A DNA stretch of 64,000 nucleotides, taken from positions 1 to 64,000 of the forward strand of contig JAJSZT010000004.1 in NCBI GenBank assembly GCA_030272815.1, written 5' to 3'. Positions 52,266-61,066 of the stretch are shown piece by piece. The position numbers were made by a program, and so were the translations under genes. Every line of letters starts with the position of its first letter. Within the stretch, counting starts at the first letter, position 1. A model generated the notes under the pieces. It did no database searches, had not been told where the DNA came from, and was given only the letters and a program-made list of their open reading frames with translations. The DNA comes from Deltaproteobacteria bacterium (lineage in GTDB: Bacteria; Desulfobacterota; Desulfobacteria; Desulfobacterales; ETH-SRB1).

Positions 52266-53523
52266 TGGCTTTACCTTTATGTTTCAAAAGCTTTTGTCTC
52301 AACAGATCAAAAGCTGTTATCGCAAAAATTATTTTATTTCTTAATCTTTCATTGAATTGAAAATTTAAACGATATGCCTCAACAGAATCTGCTGTAGCAA
52401 TTCCTATGCAGACCGTTCCAACCGGCTTTTCATTGGTTCCCCCGCCAGGCCCGGCAATACCGCTTGTTGATATTCCGTAAGTTGCGCCGGCAATACGCCG
52501 CGCACCATCTGCCATCTCTTTTGCAGTCTCTTCATGCACAGCTCCGTATTTCTTCAATGTGGCCTCTGACACGCCAAGCACCTTGATCTTTGCTTTATTT
52601 GAATATGTCACACCGGAAAAGAAAAAATAATCAGAGCTGCCGGGCACATTAGTAAGCAAGTGAGATATAAGGCCGCCGGTACAGCTTTCAGCTACTGCTA
52701 TTGTAGCCTTTTCCCTGCGAAGGAGACTGCCCACTACGGTTTCCATAGATTCACCGTCGGCAGAAAATGCACATTCGCCGATTTTATTAAATACAAATTC
52801 CAAAGCCTTTTCCAGAAGAATATCTGCTCTCTTTTTATCCTTGCCTCGAACATAAAGTTTAACATAAATTACTGGAAACCTGGCACGCAGTCCCAGCTTG
52901 ATCCCCGAAAACTTCTCTGTCAAACCGGCCAGCCGTTCGTTTACAGAAGCCTCGGTCAAACCAAATGTTGATATGGTCTTTACAAGGCTAAAACTTCTTT
53001 CTCCCTTCTGAAGCTTATCTATCCAAGGCAGGACCCCGTCTGAAAGCATCCTTCGCATTTCAGAGGGAACACCGGGAAGAAAGAAAAAAACGCATCTGCC
53101 TATTCTTAGCACAAAGCCAGGGGCTGTACCAACAGAATTGAAAAGACACTCAGCTCCCTCCGGCAGCATGGCCTGTTTCTTGTTTAAAGCAATAACGTCT
53201 CGGCCTTGTGTTTTAAGAAAATTTTCAATACAAGACATTGCCTCTCTGTCGAACACAAGTTCAACACCTGCCGCCCTTGCGGCTGCCTCTGCTGTAATAT
53301 CATCTAATGTAGGACCAAGCCCGCCGGTAACCACAGCCATATCAGCACGCGTGCTTATCTCTTTAAGAATAGCTGCAATAGCTTCAACATCATCACCCAC
53401 ACAGCCATGCCGTACTACCTCTATACCTGCCTCTTCCAGTTTTTGGGCAATATAGGCGGAATTGCTGTCAATTACAGCTCCTGTGAGTATTTCATCACCT
53501 GTTGCAAGAATTTCTGCTTTCAT
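52252..53523 (-). CDS. cinA: CinA-like NMN amidohydrolase
   Basis: A 423-residue CinA. The N-terminal MoaB/MogA-like domain holds ATGDEILTG and VTGGLGPTLDD; the C-terminal PncC-type domain (about 255-415) has AESCTGGL and SGIAGPGGG with the catalytic Ser/Lys region. It deamidates NMN in pyridine nucleotide recycling and hydrolyses ADP-ribose in some species. Normal full length. It may be cotranscribed with the sigma-54 activator. Confidence 0.95.
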   Translation of the reverse strand: MKAEILATGDEILTGAVIDSNSAYIAQKLEEAGIEVVRHGCVGDDVEAIAAILKEISTRADMAVVTGGLGPTLDDITAEAAARAAGVELVFDREAMSCIENFLKTQGRDVIALNKKQAMLPEGAECLFNSVGTAPGFVLRIGRCVFFFLPGVPSEMRRMLSDGVLPWIDKLQKGERSFSLVKTISTFGLTEASVNERLAGLTEKFSGIKLGLRARFPVIYVKLYVRGKDKKRADILLEKALEFVFNKIGECAFSADGESMETVVGSLLRREKATIAVAESCTGGLISHLLTNVPGSSDYFFFSGVTYSNKAKIKVLGVSEATLKKYGAVHEETAKEMADGARRIAGATYGISTSGIAGPGGGTNEKPVGTVCIGIATADSVEAYRLNFQFNERLRNKIIFAITAFDLLRQKLLKHKGKASETH

Positions 53524-53612
53524 AATTTAATAGTATAGGAATTTCCATTTTTCATCTGGTGAAACATATCACCTTTACTTTATTTTAACAACAAACGGGC
53601 TTCTTGATAGAC

Positions 53613-53921
53613 TTAAGCCGCGTGTAAATTTAGAGCGTGCACCTCTTTATCAAGACGACCCACGAGCATATCTTCTGTTACTTCAAGATCATATCGATTT
53701 TGCAAGTTTAACCAAAACTGAGGCGACATGCCAAAAAATCGACCTAAACGCAGAGCTGTATCTGCGGTAATGGCTCTTTTCCCATGTACAATTTCATTAA
53801 TACGTCTTGGCGATACACTGATGTCCTTAGCCAGTCGATACTGGCTGATGCCAATTGGTCTCAAAAATTCCTCCAACAAAATCTCGCCAGGATGGATGGA
53901 AGGAAGGTTTTTATTAGTCAT
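53613..53921 (-). CDS. higA: HigA-family antitoxin
   Basis: A 102-residue XRE-type antitoxin: IHPGEILLEEFLRPIGISQYRLAKDI…RINEIVHGKRAIT…LRLGRFFGMSPQFWLNLQ is the HigA signature. The ATG at 53921 is chosen over the frame opening at 54038, which lies inside higB. It follows the toxin by 10 bases and should bind HigB and the tandem palindromes upstream of higB. Confidence 0.95.
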   Translation of the reverse strand: MTNKNLPSIHPGEILLEEFLRPIGISQYRLAKDISVSPRRINEIVHGKRAITADTALRLGRFFGMSPQFWLNLQNRYDLEVTEDMLVGRLDKEVHALNLHAA

Positions 53922-53931
53922 AGTTGGCCTC

Positions 53932-54213
53932 CTAATGATAATCTGTAATCTCAACATTATACGCATCCCCGGCCTTCCAATTGAAACATATCCGCCATTG
54001 GTCATTAATGCGAATGCTGTGCTGGTCTTTTCGGTCACGTTTTAGACTTTCCAGTTTGTTGCCTGGTGGAATGCGTAATGCATTGAGTTCAGGTGCAGCA
54101 TCTAAGATTACCAGTTTCCTGCGTGCAATATGCTGAATATTCAGCGGTAATTTTCTGAAAAAAAGTCTGTTAAATATTTTTTCAGTTTCTTTGTCGCGAA
54201 AAGATTTTATCAT
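53932..54213 (-). CDS. higB: HigB/RelE-family toxin
   Basis: A 93-residue RelE-fold mRNA interferase: IKSFRDKETEKIFN at the start, RIPPGNKLESLKRDRKDQHSIRINDQWRICF and VEITDYH at the end. It cuts mRNA at the ribosome when HigA is lost. The toxin-first order is usual for higBA. All expected basic residues are present, so it looks active. Confidence 0.95.
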   Translation of the reverse strand: MIKSFRDKETEKIFNRLFFRKLPLNIQHIARRKLVILDAAPELNALRIPPGNKLESLKRDRKDQHSIRINDQWRICFNWKAGDAYNVEITDYH

Positions 54214-54223
54214 AACAACATAC

Positions 54224-54255
54224 TAACGCGGTTCGTTATTAACGTCAAGCGTTAA
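54224..54255. promoter_or_regulatory. Tandem palindromic operators of higBA
   Basis: Two inverted repeats of the form TAACG-N5-CGTTA: 54224-54238 and 54240-54254 (the second extended to TTAACG…CGTTAA, 54239-54255). They lie 11-42 bases upstream of higB, about 1.5 helical turns apart, as expected for HigA autoregulation. Confidence 0.8.
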
Positions 54256-54340
54256 TACTGGAAAGTGATTTAATCCCTTTTATTCTTTTTGGCTTGACTT
54301 AAAGGATAAAAAAGTTATAATAATTAAAATTACTGTAACG

Positions 54341-54781
54341 GAGAATACTGCCAAACCTAATTCTCGTCTGCAAAAATATTTTATCACCGACAATTTTTTA
54401 AACTTCTGGTTTCGTTTTCTTTATCGTAATTATTCCGCGATTGAAACTGAAAATTTCAACTACATCAAAACATTACTCAAGCGCGATTACTTAACCTATT
54501 GCGGCAAAATACTGGAAAAATTTTATCATGAGTTGTTTGCCGGTACAGGCAAATATAACCGGATAGGTTCCTATTGGGAAAAAGGGAATCAAAATGAGAT
54601 CGATCTTGTTGCTGTTAACGACATGAAAAAGGAAATAGTTATTGCTGAAATAAAGATGAATCCATCCAAAATCAACACCGGCGCATTAAAACAAAAATCA
54701 CAAAGGCTTCTTGCAAGCTATCCTGAATATCGTCCAAAATGGATAGGTTTAAGCCTCAAAGACGCCATGAAGTATCTGTAA
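54341..54781 (+). pseudogene. C-terminal fragment of a DUF234 archaeal-type ATPase
   Basis: An open frame of about 146 codons with no start at its left end: AKPNSRLQKYFITDNF…FWFRFLYRN…, then IGSYWEKGNQNEIDLVAVND and KWIGLSLKDAMKYL. This is the C-terminal nuclease-like DUF234 part of AAA ATPases (GNQNEIDLVA gives the E-x-D and K motifs). The P-loop ATPase domain that should precede it is missing. A TTG at 54533 could start an 82-residue product, but a remnant is more likely. Confidence 0.75.
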
Positions 54782-54805
54782 AAGATAAGGCCGTGGGGGG
54801 CAAAC

Positions 54806-54892
54806 ATGCAGGAGAAAGTCCAAAAGTACTTTGAGAAATATGGACTGATGGAGAGATACTATGACATCATCGGAGAAAAGCAAAAAAAGTAA
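54806..54892 (+). CDS. Possible 28-residue leader or fragment
   Basis: ATG at 54806 opens 28 codons (MQEKVQKYFEKYGLMERYYD…) with a G6 tract 5-10 bases upstream; the end overlaps the next small gene by 32 bases. Not recognised. It could be a coupled leader or a fragment of a lost gene. Confidence 0.35.
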   Translation: MQEKVQKYFEKYGLMERYYDIIGEKQKK

Positions 54893-55070
54893 TAATATTA
54901 AACTCGAAACCGATCTTTCGTTATCCCAAGAGGACTTTACTGCCATGAGAAAAAAGCCATTCAAGAAAGAGCAGGATCTGGAAGGCTATATAGATTTTCT
55001 GGAAGCAATTGGCGCCTTTAAGTCAAAAAAGATTAAGACAAAATTCTATGATGCAGAGTTTGAGTTATAA
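54861..55070 (+). CDS. Small hypothetical protein (69 aa)
   Basis: A 69-residue hydrophilic protein (MTSSEKSKKSNNIKLETDLS…, ending FYDAEFEL) that I do not recognise. GGAGAG lies 5 bases before the ATG. The charged, Lys/Glu-rich make-up and small size fit an antitoxin, but no toxin partner follows. It lies within a run of toxin-antitoxin genes and gene fragments. Confidence 0.5.
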   Translation: MTSSEKSKKSNNIKLETDLSLSQEDFTAMRKKPFKKEQDLEGYIDFLEAIGAFKSKKIKTKFYDAEFEL

Positions 55071-55463
55071 TCTCGATTTCTAAAAATAACGATTTTCCGG
55101 CTGTAAAAACATCTATCATGCCCATGGAAAATGAAAACTTTCCCATTCCAGAACCTTGCACATTACTATTGACAGGCTCAGGCAACCCCTTCCCAGTCTC
55201 AACAAAATTGCGCTTGCGGCTCTTCTGAATAAGATACTTCTATTATGGTGGTCAAAACCTTGAATAGTGAATAAAGAAAAGTCTAATTCACAATTCAAGC
55301 TTTTTTGACACCATAGTGACATGGATGTCCCCTAGGAAAGGGCGTCCCAAACTTTCCACTTGACCTAAGCCCCAATTTTTCTTATAATTTTAAAATTATT
55401 GATTTCCATTTGTCTTTTTTCCAAAAAGTAATGTGATAAAAAAATAAATGAAAGGGGAATACT
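55071..55463. other. Intergenic, no clear gene
   Basis: 393 bases. A short open stretch at about 55155-55263 (LRQPLPSLNKIALAAL) may be eroded coding sequence but could not be assigned. AAAGGGG at 55451-55457 serves the next gene. Confidence 0.4.
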
Positions 55464-55775
55464 ATGGCTGTAGTATTACAAGCGAAAACATATCCCCACA
55501 TTGGATCTGACCCTGAAATCGCCGATGGAAAACCTATAATTGTTGGGACTCGAATCACTGTGAGATGTATTGCTGGATATTATCAGATGGGGATGAGCGC
55601 TGACGAAATTCTAACAACTTTGCCCCACTTAACGCCCTCACATGTCCATTCAGCTTTGGCATACTATTTTGACCATCAAGAGGAGGTTGACACGGATCTA
55701 TCTGAATCTTCAGATGTGGAGTTCTGGAAATCACAGATTGCGCCGCACCCTAATCAGAAAGCCCCGAACGTATGA
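55464..55775 (+). CDS. DUF433 antitoxin
   Basis: A 103-residue DUF433 protein: YPHIGSDPEIADGKPIIVGTRITVRCIAGYYQMGMSADEILTTLPHLTPSHVHSALAYYFDH is the family in full (split for length at the internal IVGTRI motif). It has a winged-helix fold like VapB45-type antitoxins. It overlaps the DUF5615 gene by 4 bp, the usual antitoxin-toxin layout. Confidence 0.92.
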   Translation: MAVVLQAKTYPHIGSDPEIADGKPIIVGTRITVRCIAGYYQMGMSADEILTTLPHLTPSHVHSALAYYFDHQEEVDTDLSESSDVEFWKSQIAPHPNQKAPNV

Positions 55776-56110
55776 AAATCGAGTTATTTTTGGACGAAGA
55801 TGTCCATTCAGGGTTGGCACATGCCTTGCGGAAAAGAGGATATGATGCCATTCATGCTCAGGAACTGTATCGGAAAGGACGGTCTGATTCAGATCAGCTT
55901 CTATTTGCCATTCAGCAAGAACGGTGTCTTTTTACTTTCAATGTTAAAGATTTTGTGATCCTCCACAACCAGTATGCAAAAAGCCGACAAGAACACTGGG
56001 GGATCATTGTTTCAAAACAACTTCCATTCAGAGAAACGATGTCAAGATTGTTATGCCTGCTTCAGCATACCGCCAAAGAAACAATGAAGAACTATTTGGA
56101 GTTTTTGTAG
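55772..56110 (+). CDS. DUF5615 PIN-like toxin
   Basis: A 112-residue DUF5615 (Mut7-C/VapC45-like) protein. LFLDEDVHSGLAHALRKRGYDA gives the first acidic pair, SDSDQLLFAIQQERCLFTFNVKDF the later acidic residues; these make a PIN-like RNase site. Partner of the DUF433 gene. Intact. Confidence 0.92.
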   Translation: MKIELFLDEDVHSGLAHALRKRGYDAIHAQELYRKGRSDSDQLLFAIQQERCLFTFNVKDFVILHNQYAKSRQEHWGIIVSKQLPFRETMSRLLCLLQHTAKETMKNYLEFL

Positions 56111-56318
56111 ATTCTCTTAATAAATCCAGGTAATCCTGCAAATCCTGGTCAGCCCTGTTAAATCCCTTTGAGCTGTTTAACCGGGTCAAAAAATAAACCC
56201 CGTCTGACAAAAAAGAGGTTTTAAAATAGCATAAATATCAACTAGATAGCGAGTTGTTTACTTAATTATGGACGTCCCGCAAGTCATTCGCTGTTTAATT
56301 GACCCTACTGAGTCAGCA

Positions 56319-57246
56319 TCAAGTTTTGTACTTGCGGTAGTACTTTTCCGGCACGAAATAAAGATCCTCCCTTGATCGTGTACATGCCACGTACAGTTTG
56401 TTTTTCGTCATGGGGGCAAGCGAAGTCAGCCGTCCCTTTTTGTAGTGGTCGTCTGTTTTATTGTTCAACACGACGCAAACGCTGCCATAGCTATCTATAC
56501 CCTTTGAAGCTCCCCAGTTATTCGAAAAACAAGGATATTTCTGATGAGATTGATAAAACAGTTTGATGATGTCGGTTTGATGAAACAGTTGGGCTGCACC
56601 TGTAGCTTTTACCGAGTGACGTAACGTCAACTTCGTAGCCTTGTCCTTTCAGCTTGCACTTGTAGCTCGCCAGATCTTTGTGCAAGTTCTTGTTGACGTT
56701 GCCATCACGACTGGTGTCATAAGTGTGCTGCCAGAAATCGCCTAATAGCACGGTGCATACGTTCGCTGAGGGGAGATCGCACAAGAAATTGTAGTCGTGC
56801 CCCGCGAAGTCTTGGACCTCATCAACAAAGAAATTGTCGAAGTATTTTGACAGCCTACGCTTTATATCCGGCACCACCCCCTTTATTTGCAGCAATCCTG
56901 CCATTCTGTTGTAGTACAGTCTTTGTCTTTTATTCAAATAGTATTGATTGTCAGTTCTTTTTATTCTACGAGTATAGTTTGGTGGTTCATCCCAATTGAT
57001 TCCGCGTATTCCCAACTCATCAGCAAGAAAAGGCCGCAAACAGAAAGAATAAAGAAAAGAGAAGTACGTATACAAACGAATACGATCCGGTACACACCCG
57101 TACTCGGATGCGATCCGATTATATAGGTTTTTGTAATTATTCTCGGTATAAGTCACCACCAAGGACCGCTCCGAGGATCGAAGCGAGTCTATGATGTAGG
57201 AGGTCTTCCCAGACCCTGCCACAGCCAGTATTACCCGCTTATCCAC
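56319..57246 (-). pseudogene. gajB: Frameshifted Gabija-like UvrD helicase gajB
   Basis: The first part (57246-56518) has Walker A LAVAGSGKTS (7-16), VDEVQDF and LLGDFWQHTYDTSRDG, and SLGKSYRCSPTV. The frame then breaks; the C-terminal part continues in another frame (56630-56319) as TDIIKLFYQSHQKYPC…WGASKGIDSYGSVCVVLN…KLYVACTRSREDLYFVPE. Residues normally between SYRCSPTV and the DIIKLF region appear missing, so a deletion with frameshift near 56570-56600 is likely. It overlaps gajA by 16 bp. Confidence 0.8.
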
Positions 57247-58802
57247 TTGATCGCATTCCTTATGTATTCGGGTGCTATCAATTCCGCTGACTTGTTCTCC
57301 AGCAGCCTAAGTGCTGCTTCAGCCTTGTTATTTAACATGTAATCCTGTGGTGGTAATTTGATGTGACCGGTAGTGAACTGGTCATCGCACACCGCCTTGT
57401 TCTTTTCGTACATACAAATCTCGAAGGTTTTTAGCTTGTTATCGCTCTCAAAGAATACCTTTATGTCATCCAAACTATAGTCTTTGTAGTTCTCGACGCA
57501 ATTCTTCTGATAATTACCATCATTATCACGGATGACGGCAGTCTTGATGTTCAGCAACTTTGCGAGATCAAGGTACCTCTTGAAGCTTGTACCACCCACT
57601 GAGATCACATGAACATCGGCACTATAAAGCTCATTGCCGGCGACCTTCTCGTATAGCGCTTCCATCAGGATGTATTCCGCATCACCTTCAACAAGAATGA
57701 CCTTTTTAGAAAGGATGAACTCCAGAATATTGTTGTCAGGCGCTTTGACAAAAAAACCGGCTGTATCCTTCGGGACCCCATCCAGTGTCGCTGGCTTATC
57801 ACCTGAGCTGTTAAGCATGATCGCCTTCCTGAGGTCCAGCCTCGTGCATATCAGGCTGTTATGCGTGGCCACGATTAGCTGCTTGTCCACTGCCCCAGCA
57901 ATCATACTGACCAGCTTTTTCATGTTCGTGTGGCTTAAGTGATTTTCTGGCTCTTCAAGCAGCAGGACATTGAGCGGATTACCCGTACTGCTTCTTTGAA
58001 GAGCGAACTCGGTCTTAATGAAACACTGTCGTCCTTTTCCTTTGTTTTCGATTGAAATATCATCCTCTGTGATCATTAAGTCAGTTTCCAAGTTGGATTT
58101 TGTATTGGTCGCCACCGAAAACTTGTAACTATTGAGTCTGTCATTCAAATGGCTCAGGACGTTATTCCAGAATTGACTTTTATGTTTTCTGTATTCATTC
58201 TGGTGCTTATTCTTTTCGCGATCATCGACATTCGCTCGATACATTTTTTTGACATATTCGCGTGTAGCGTATTCATTGTTGATCTGTGATCCATCCAGCA
58301 GCAGGTGCTTCATGAATCGACGATATCCTGTATATGATTCACCAGAAAATGTCTTAAATTTGATAGAGTAGTACTCGAAAGGGAAATTGGGCTCTGCTTC
58401 CTTTAAGATATCCGCGATCTCATTTCCGTATTCATCCATTGGCTCACAAAGAAGTTTCAATCCATCACGACAGTCGATCCCTTCGCTATGATTTTTTCCA
58501 TTCAAATCAGGGTTGTTCTGTTCGTTAAGATAAACCTCAGCCCACATCACAGGAAGGTCTTCAAGGGCCTTGGTGCCAGCAAGATATTCGCTGATTATAT
58601 CTATGTTCATAAGGCTCTCCAGGCTCAAGGTATCCACCTTACTTCTGCTTCCACTCATGACCAGATCGAGTGCTTGTAGAATTGAGCTTTTTCCGGACTC
58701 GTTGTCCCCGATGAGTAAGTTCATCTCATCGTTGAAATCGACAGAGAATTCGCGAAAACGCCTAAAATTATGAAGCTTCAGCTTTGCAACGATCTTGTTC
58801 AA
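57231..58802 (-). CDS. gajA: Gabija-like OLD-family nuclease GajA
   Basis: A 523-residue protein: ABC-type ATPase with Walker A GDNESGKSS (32-40), a late LLLEEPENHLSH Walker B and ATHN switch, and a C-terminal TOPRIM domain (VILVEGDAEYILMEAL, then VIRDNDGNY). GajA nicks DNA when nucleotides fall, in the Gabija anti-phage system. The TTG at 58802 is chosen because GGGGAG lies 6 bases upstream and it matches the family start (NKIVAKLKLHNFRRF); the frame is open to 58859. Its partner gajB is broken. Confidence 0.87.
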   Translation of the reverse strand: MNKIVAKLKLHNFRRFREFSVDFNDEMNLLIGDNESGKSSILQALDLVMSGSRSKVDTLSLESLMNIDIISEYLAGTKALEDLPVMWAEVYLNEQNNPDLNGKNHSEGIDCRDGLKLLCEPMDEYGNEIADILKEAEPNFPFEYYSIKFKTFSGESYTGYRRFMKHLLLDGSQINNEYATREYVKKMYRANVDDREKNKHQNEYRKHKSQFWNNVLSHLNDRLNSYKFSVATNTKSNLETDLMITEDDISIENKGKGRQCFIKTEFALQRSSTGNPLNVLLLEEPENHLSHTNMKKLVSMIAGAVDKQLIVATHNSLICTRLDLRKAIMLNSSGDKPATLDGVPKDTAGFFVKAPDNNILEFILSKKVILVEGDAEYILMEALYEKVAGNELYSADVHVISVGGTSFKRYLDLAKLLNIKTAVIRDNDGNYQKNCVENYKDYSLDDIKVFFESDNKLKTFEICMYEKNKAVCDDQFTTGHIKLPPQDYMLNNKAEAALRLLENKSAELIAPEYIRNAIKWISG

Positions 58803-58943
58803 CTTTTTCTCCCCCTGTGGCTTGCAAACCAGTTCCCTTGCGGCAATCGGACAACCCACTCTCTAACCAAGCTTTTGTTAATTTTCAAGAGAGGCAACTT
58901 AGGAAACCGGGCGCTAATATGATGCCGTGTCTTTTTGAATCAA

Positions 58944-58994
58944 TCAAACGGTGCGGCATAGTTCATTTGTGAAAAATGTTGTGTCGGTAATCAT
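58944..58994 (-). pseudogene. Second remnant of the PLD-type helicase N-terminus
   Basis: MITDTTFFTNE then a frameshift and stop. It matches the remnant at 9909-9998 over 11 codons; a 5-base deletion after GAA puts the following YA-F-D-FKK codons out of frame. Only the first ~25 codons of the ancestral gene can be traced. Confidence 0.5.
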
Positions 58995-59123
58995 TTGTTT
59001 ATTTTTCCTGTATTTGAACTTTTATACCTTTGTTCCCTCTGACTGAATCCAGATACTCTGCCGTACAGATATCGCTTGCCCCGATTCACTCAATGTAGCT
59101 GTCTTTGTATACTGGGTACCGTT

Positions 59124-60722
59124 TCATGTTTTTTTCTTCTTTATTTCATCAATTATCTTAAGGCCTTTTATAGTAGTCTTATATCTTTGTTTGCTGCTTG
59201 TGGGCTTATCCGGAATGGTTAATTCGATCAATCCCGTTTTGATCAATGGATTGATAAGTTGATTGCGAAACCGGGTTCTGTTTTTCTGATTGAGCGTTAA
59301 CATCAGTGTAGCCATATCAATACTATCTCTTGCTTTTAAAATAACACTTGCTGCGGTTTGACCTGGGACAGACTTGGGACAGACTTGGGACAGACTTGAT
59401 ACAAGCTTGTTGAATTCTGAATGATTTAATCCCTCAACAGCTTCAACTCGCTCACCAATTTGCTCACTGACTTGGGATTCTGGATGAATATGCAGAATTG
59501 CCAGAAAATAGTTTCTGTCATCATCCGTTTCAAAGATCGGTTCCGGCGAACCGTTTGCTTTCATGGCTCTGATTATTTTGGGTATTCCGGTACACCTTCC
59601 TTCGGTCATCTTCAGTTCTTTGAAAAACTCGCCGATCCTTCGGTTGCGGTATCTTCGGGCAACAAGTTTTCCTTTTGCAATATCAGACTTTTTGATTGAC
59701 CGGTCAGGTCCCGGAAAACTCAGGATCTCTATCCTGTTCGGATGAATTCTGATTTCTACAGGTTCCCTAATGTCATACCCTCTATGATACATGGCATTGA
59801 CAATGCTTTCCTAAAGAGCAACATAGTGATAATTGAAATATCGGATCGCCTCTGCCTGATCAGGCACTTTCCGCACATACTCTTTTAAGATTACATTTTT
59901 CATATAGGTCAGCACATCACGAACCTGCTGGTGTATCGGGCCTTGAAATATTTTTTCATCAAGCCTGTCATCTCCAGGCGTTTCCGGGAACTGTACCACT
60001 TCAATCTGGGACATGGGAATTAACTTCTGCGGCAGGTCGTTAAAAAACAATAATCCCACATTACGTGGTTTTATATATTCGCTTGTGCCTTCAACAATCA
60101 TCATCTGTTTGCAAAGCTGCTCAAAAGGCATGTCCGCAGACTGTTTGTATAGTTCGCTTCCGACTTCGCTTAAAAATGCCTGTATAAGCGTCAGCTTCAG
60201 ATCGGTAATTTCCGATGAATGATGGATACGGTCATCAAAAGGTATAGCTCCTGCAAGGGCAATCAGTTCTTTCTGCTCTTCAATCCTTGCCTTTACGGTA
60301 TTTGAGAATCTTCTGATATAATAAGCATATTGATTGTCTTTTTTACCAAGAGACACAGGCGCCTGATACGGCCTGTTCTGGCCTCCCGGCACCCAGATAA
60401 TCAGAATATGTTTTTCCCTGAATACAATCGGTTCTACAACAGGAAAAATATTAGGCTTTAAAAAGTTGCACAGGTTTAGCAGCTCTTTTTGAATGGTGTC
60501 TATTTTTTCAGGCATCAACCCTTTTGGCGGCAAAGCAGGCCTTCCATTTTCCTCTTCAATTCCCACAATTATGTACCCGCCTCCCCAATTGTTAATATCA
60601 TTGGAAAAAGCGCAGATAGTATGCAGTATCTTTTCAGGATTCCATCCGGCCTTGAATTCCAGCCGTTCCCATTCAACAATCTGGCCGGTCAATAAATTGT
60701 CTATGTTTATCGGTAATGCCAT
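59124..60722 (-). pseudogene. AlbA/Schlafen-type ATP-binding protein split by an amber codon
   Basis: One 531-codon frame interrupted only by TAG at 59811-59813. The N-terminal AlbA_2 part (LEFKAGWNPEKILHTICAFSNDINNWGGGYIIVGIEEENG) and the C-terminal ATP-binding and winged-helix parts are otherwise intact. The TAG falls in the conserved ALxEAxVNAxYHRxY motif, which reads here YVAL-stop-ESIVNAMYHRGY. A GAG/AAG-to-TAG change is most likely. Related to the intact gene at 10313-11644. Downstream initiation at 59792 could give a 222-residue fragment. Confidence 0.8.
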
Positions 60723-61066
60723 TTTAGTTCACTTCAAACTTTAGTTCCACTACTGCCAAAGGCTGTTGATCTTTGATGCCCCTGGGGGGCTGGTTACTTG
60801 TTAACTTATTTTATGCAATGACCATAAAGGGGCATTCTGCTCTTAACTATTGCCAAGCATGACGAAAGTACGTTCCCATCATTTCATCATTCTTGAGTTT
60901 AATCCCGTATCACCAAGATATCTCATAACTTAGTCACAAAACCTCAGCAATAGAGGACGGACGTTCCTTGATATATTGATTACTTATTTTTACAATCACC
61001 TTTTTCTTGCATGTATCTTGTCAGTACCCCTCTGTTCTTTTTATCTCGGTCGTTCTTGTAATGACG
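60723..61066. other. Intergenic, no gene seen
   Basis: 344 bases between the 944-residue gene and the AlbA pseudogene. No coding frame, repeat or terminator recognised. Confidence 0.45.

Noticed and set aside
55116-55322. 68-codon minus-strand frame between the small genes and DUF433
   Set aside because: No start signal or family features; the region looks like eroded sequence.
59811-59813. TAG read as pyrrolysine
   Set aside because: No pyl genes in the window, and the position is an acidic residue in relatives; a nonsense mutation is simpler.
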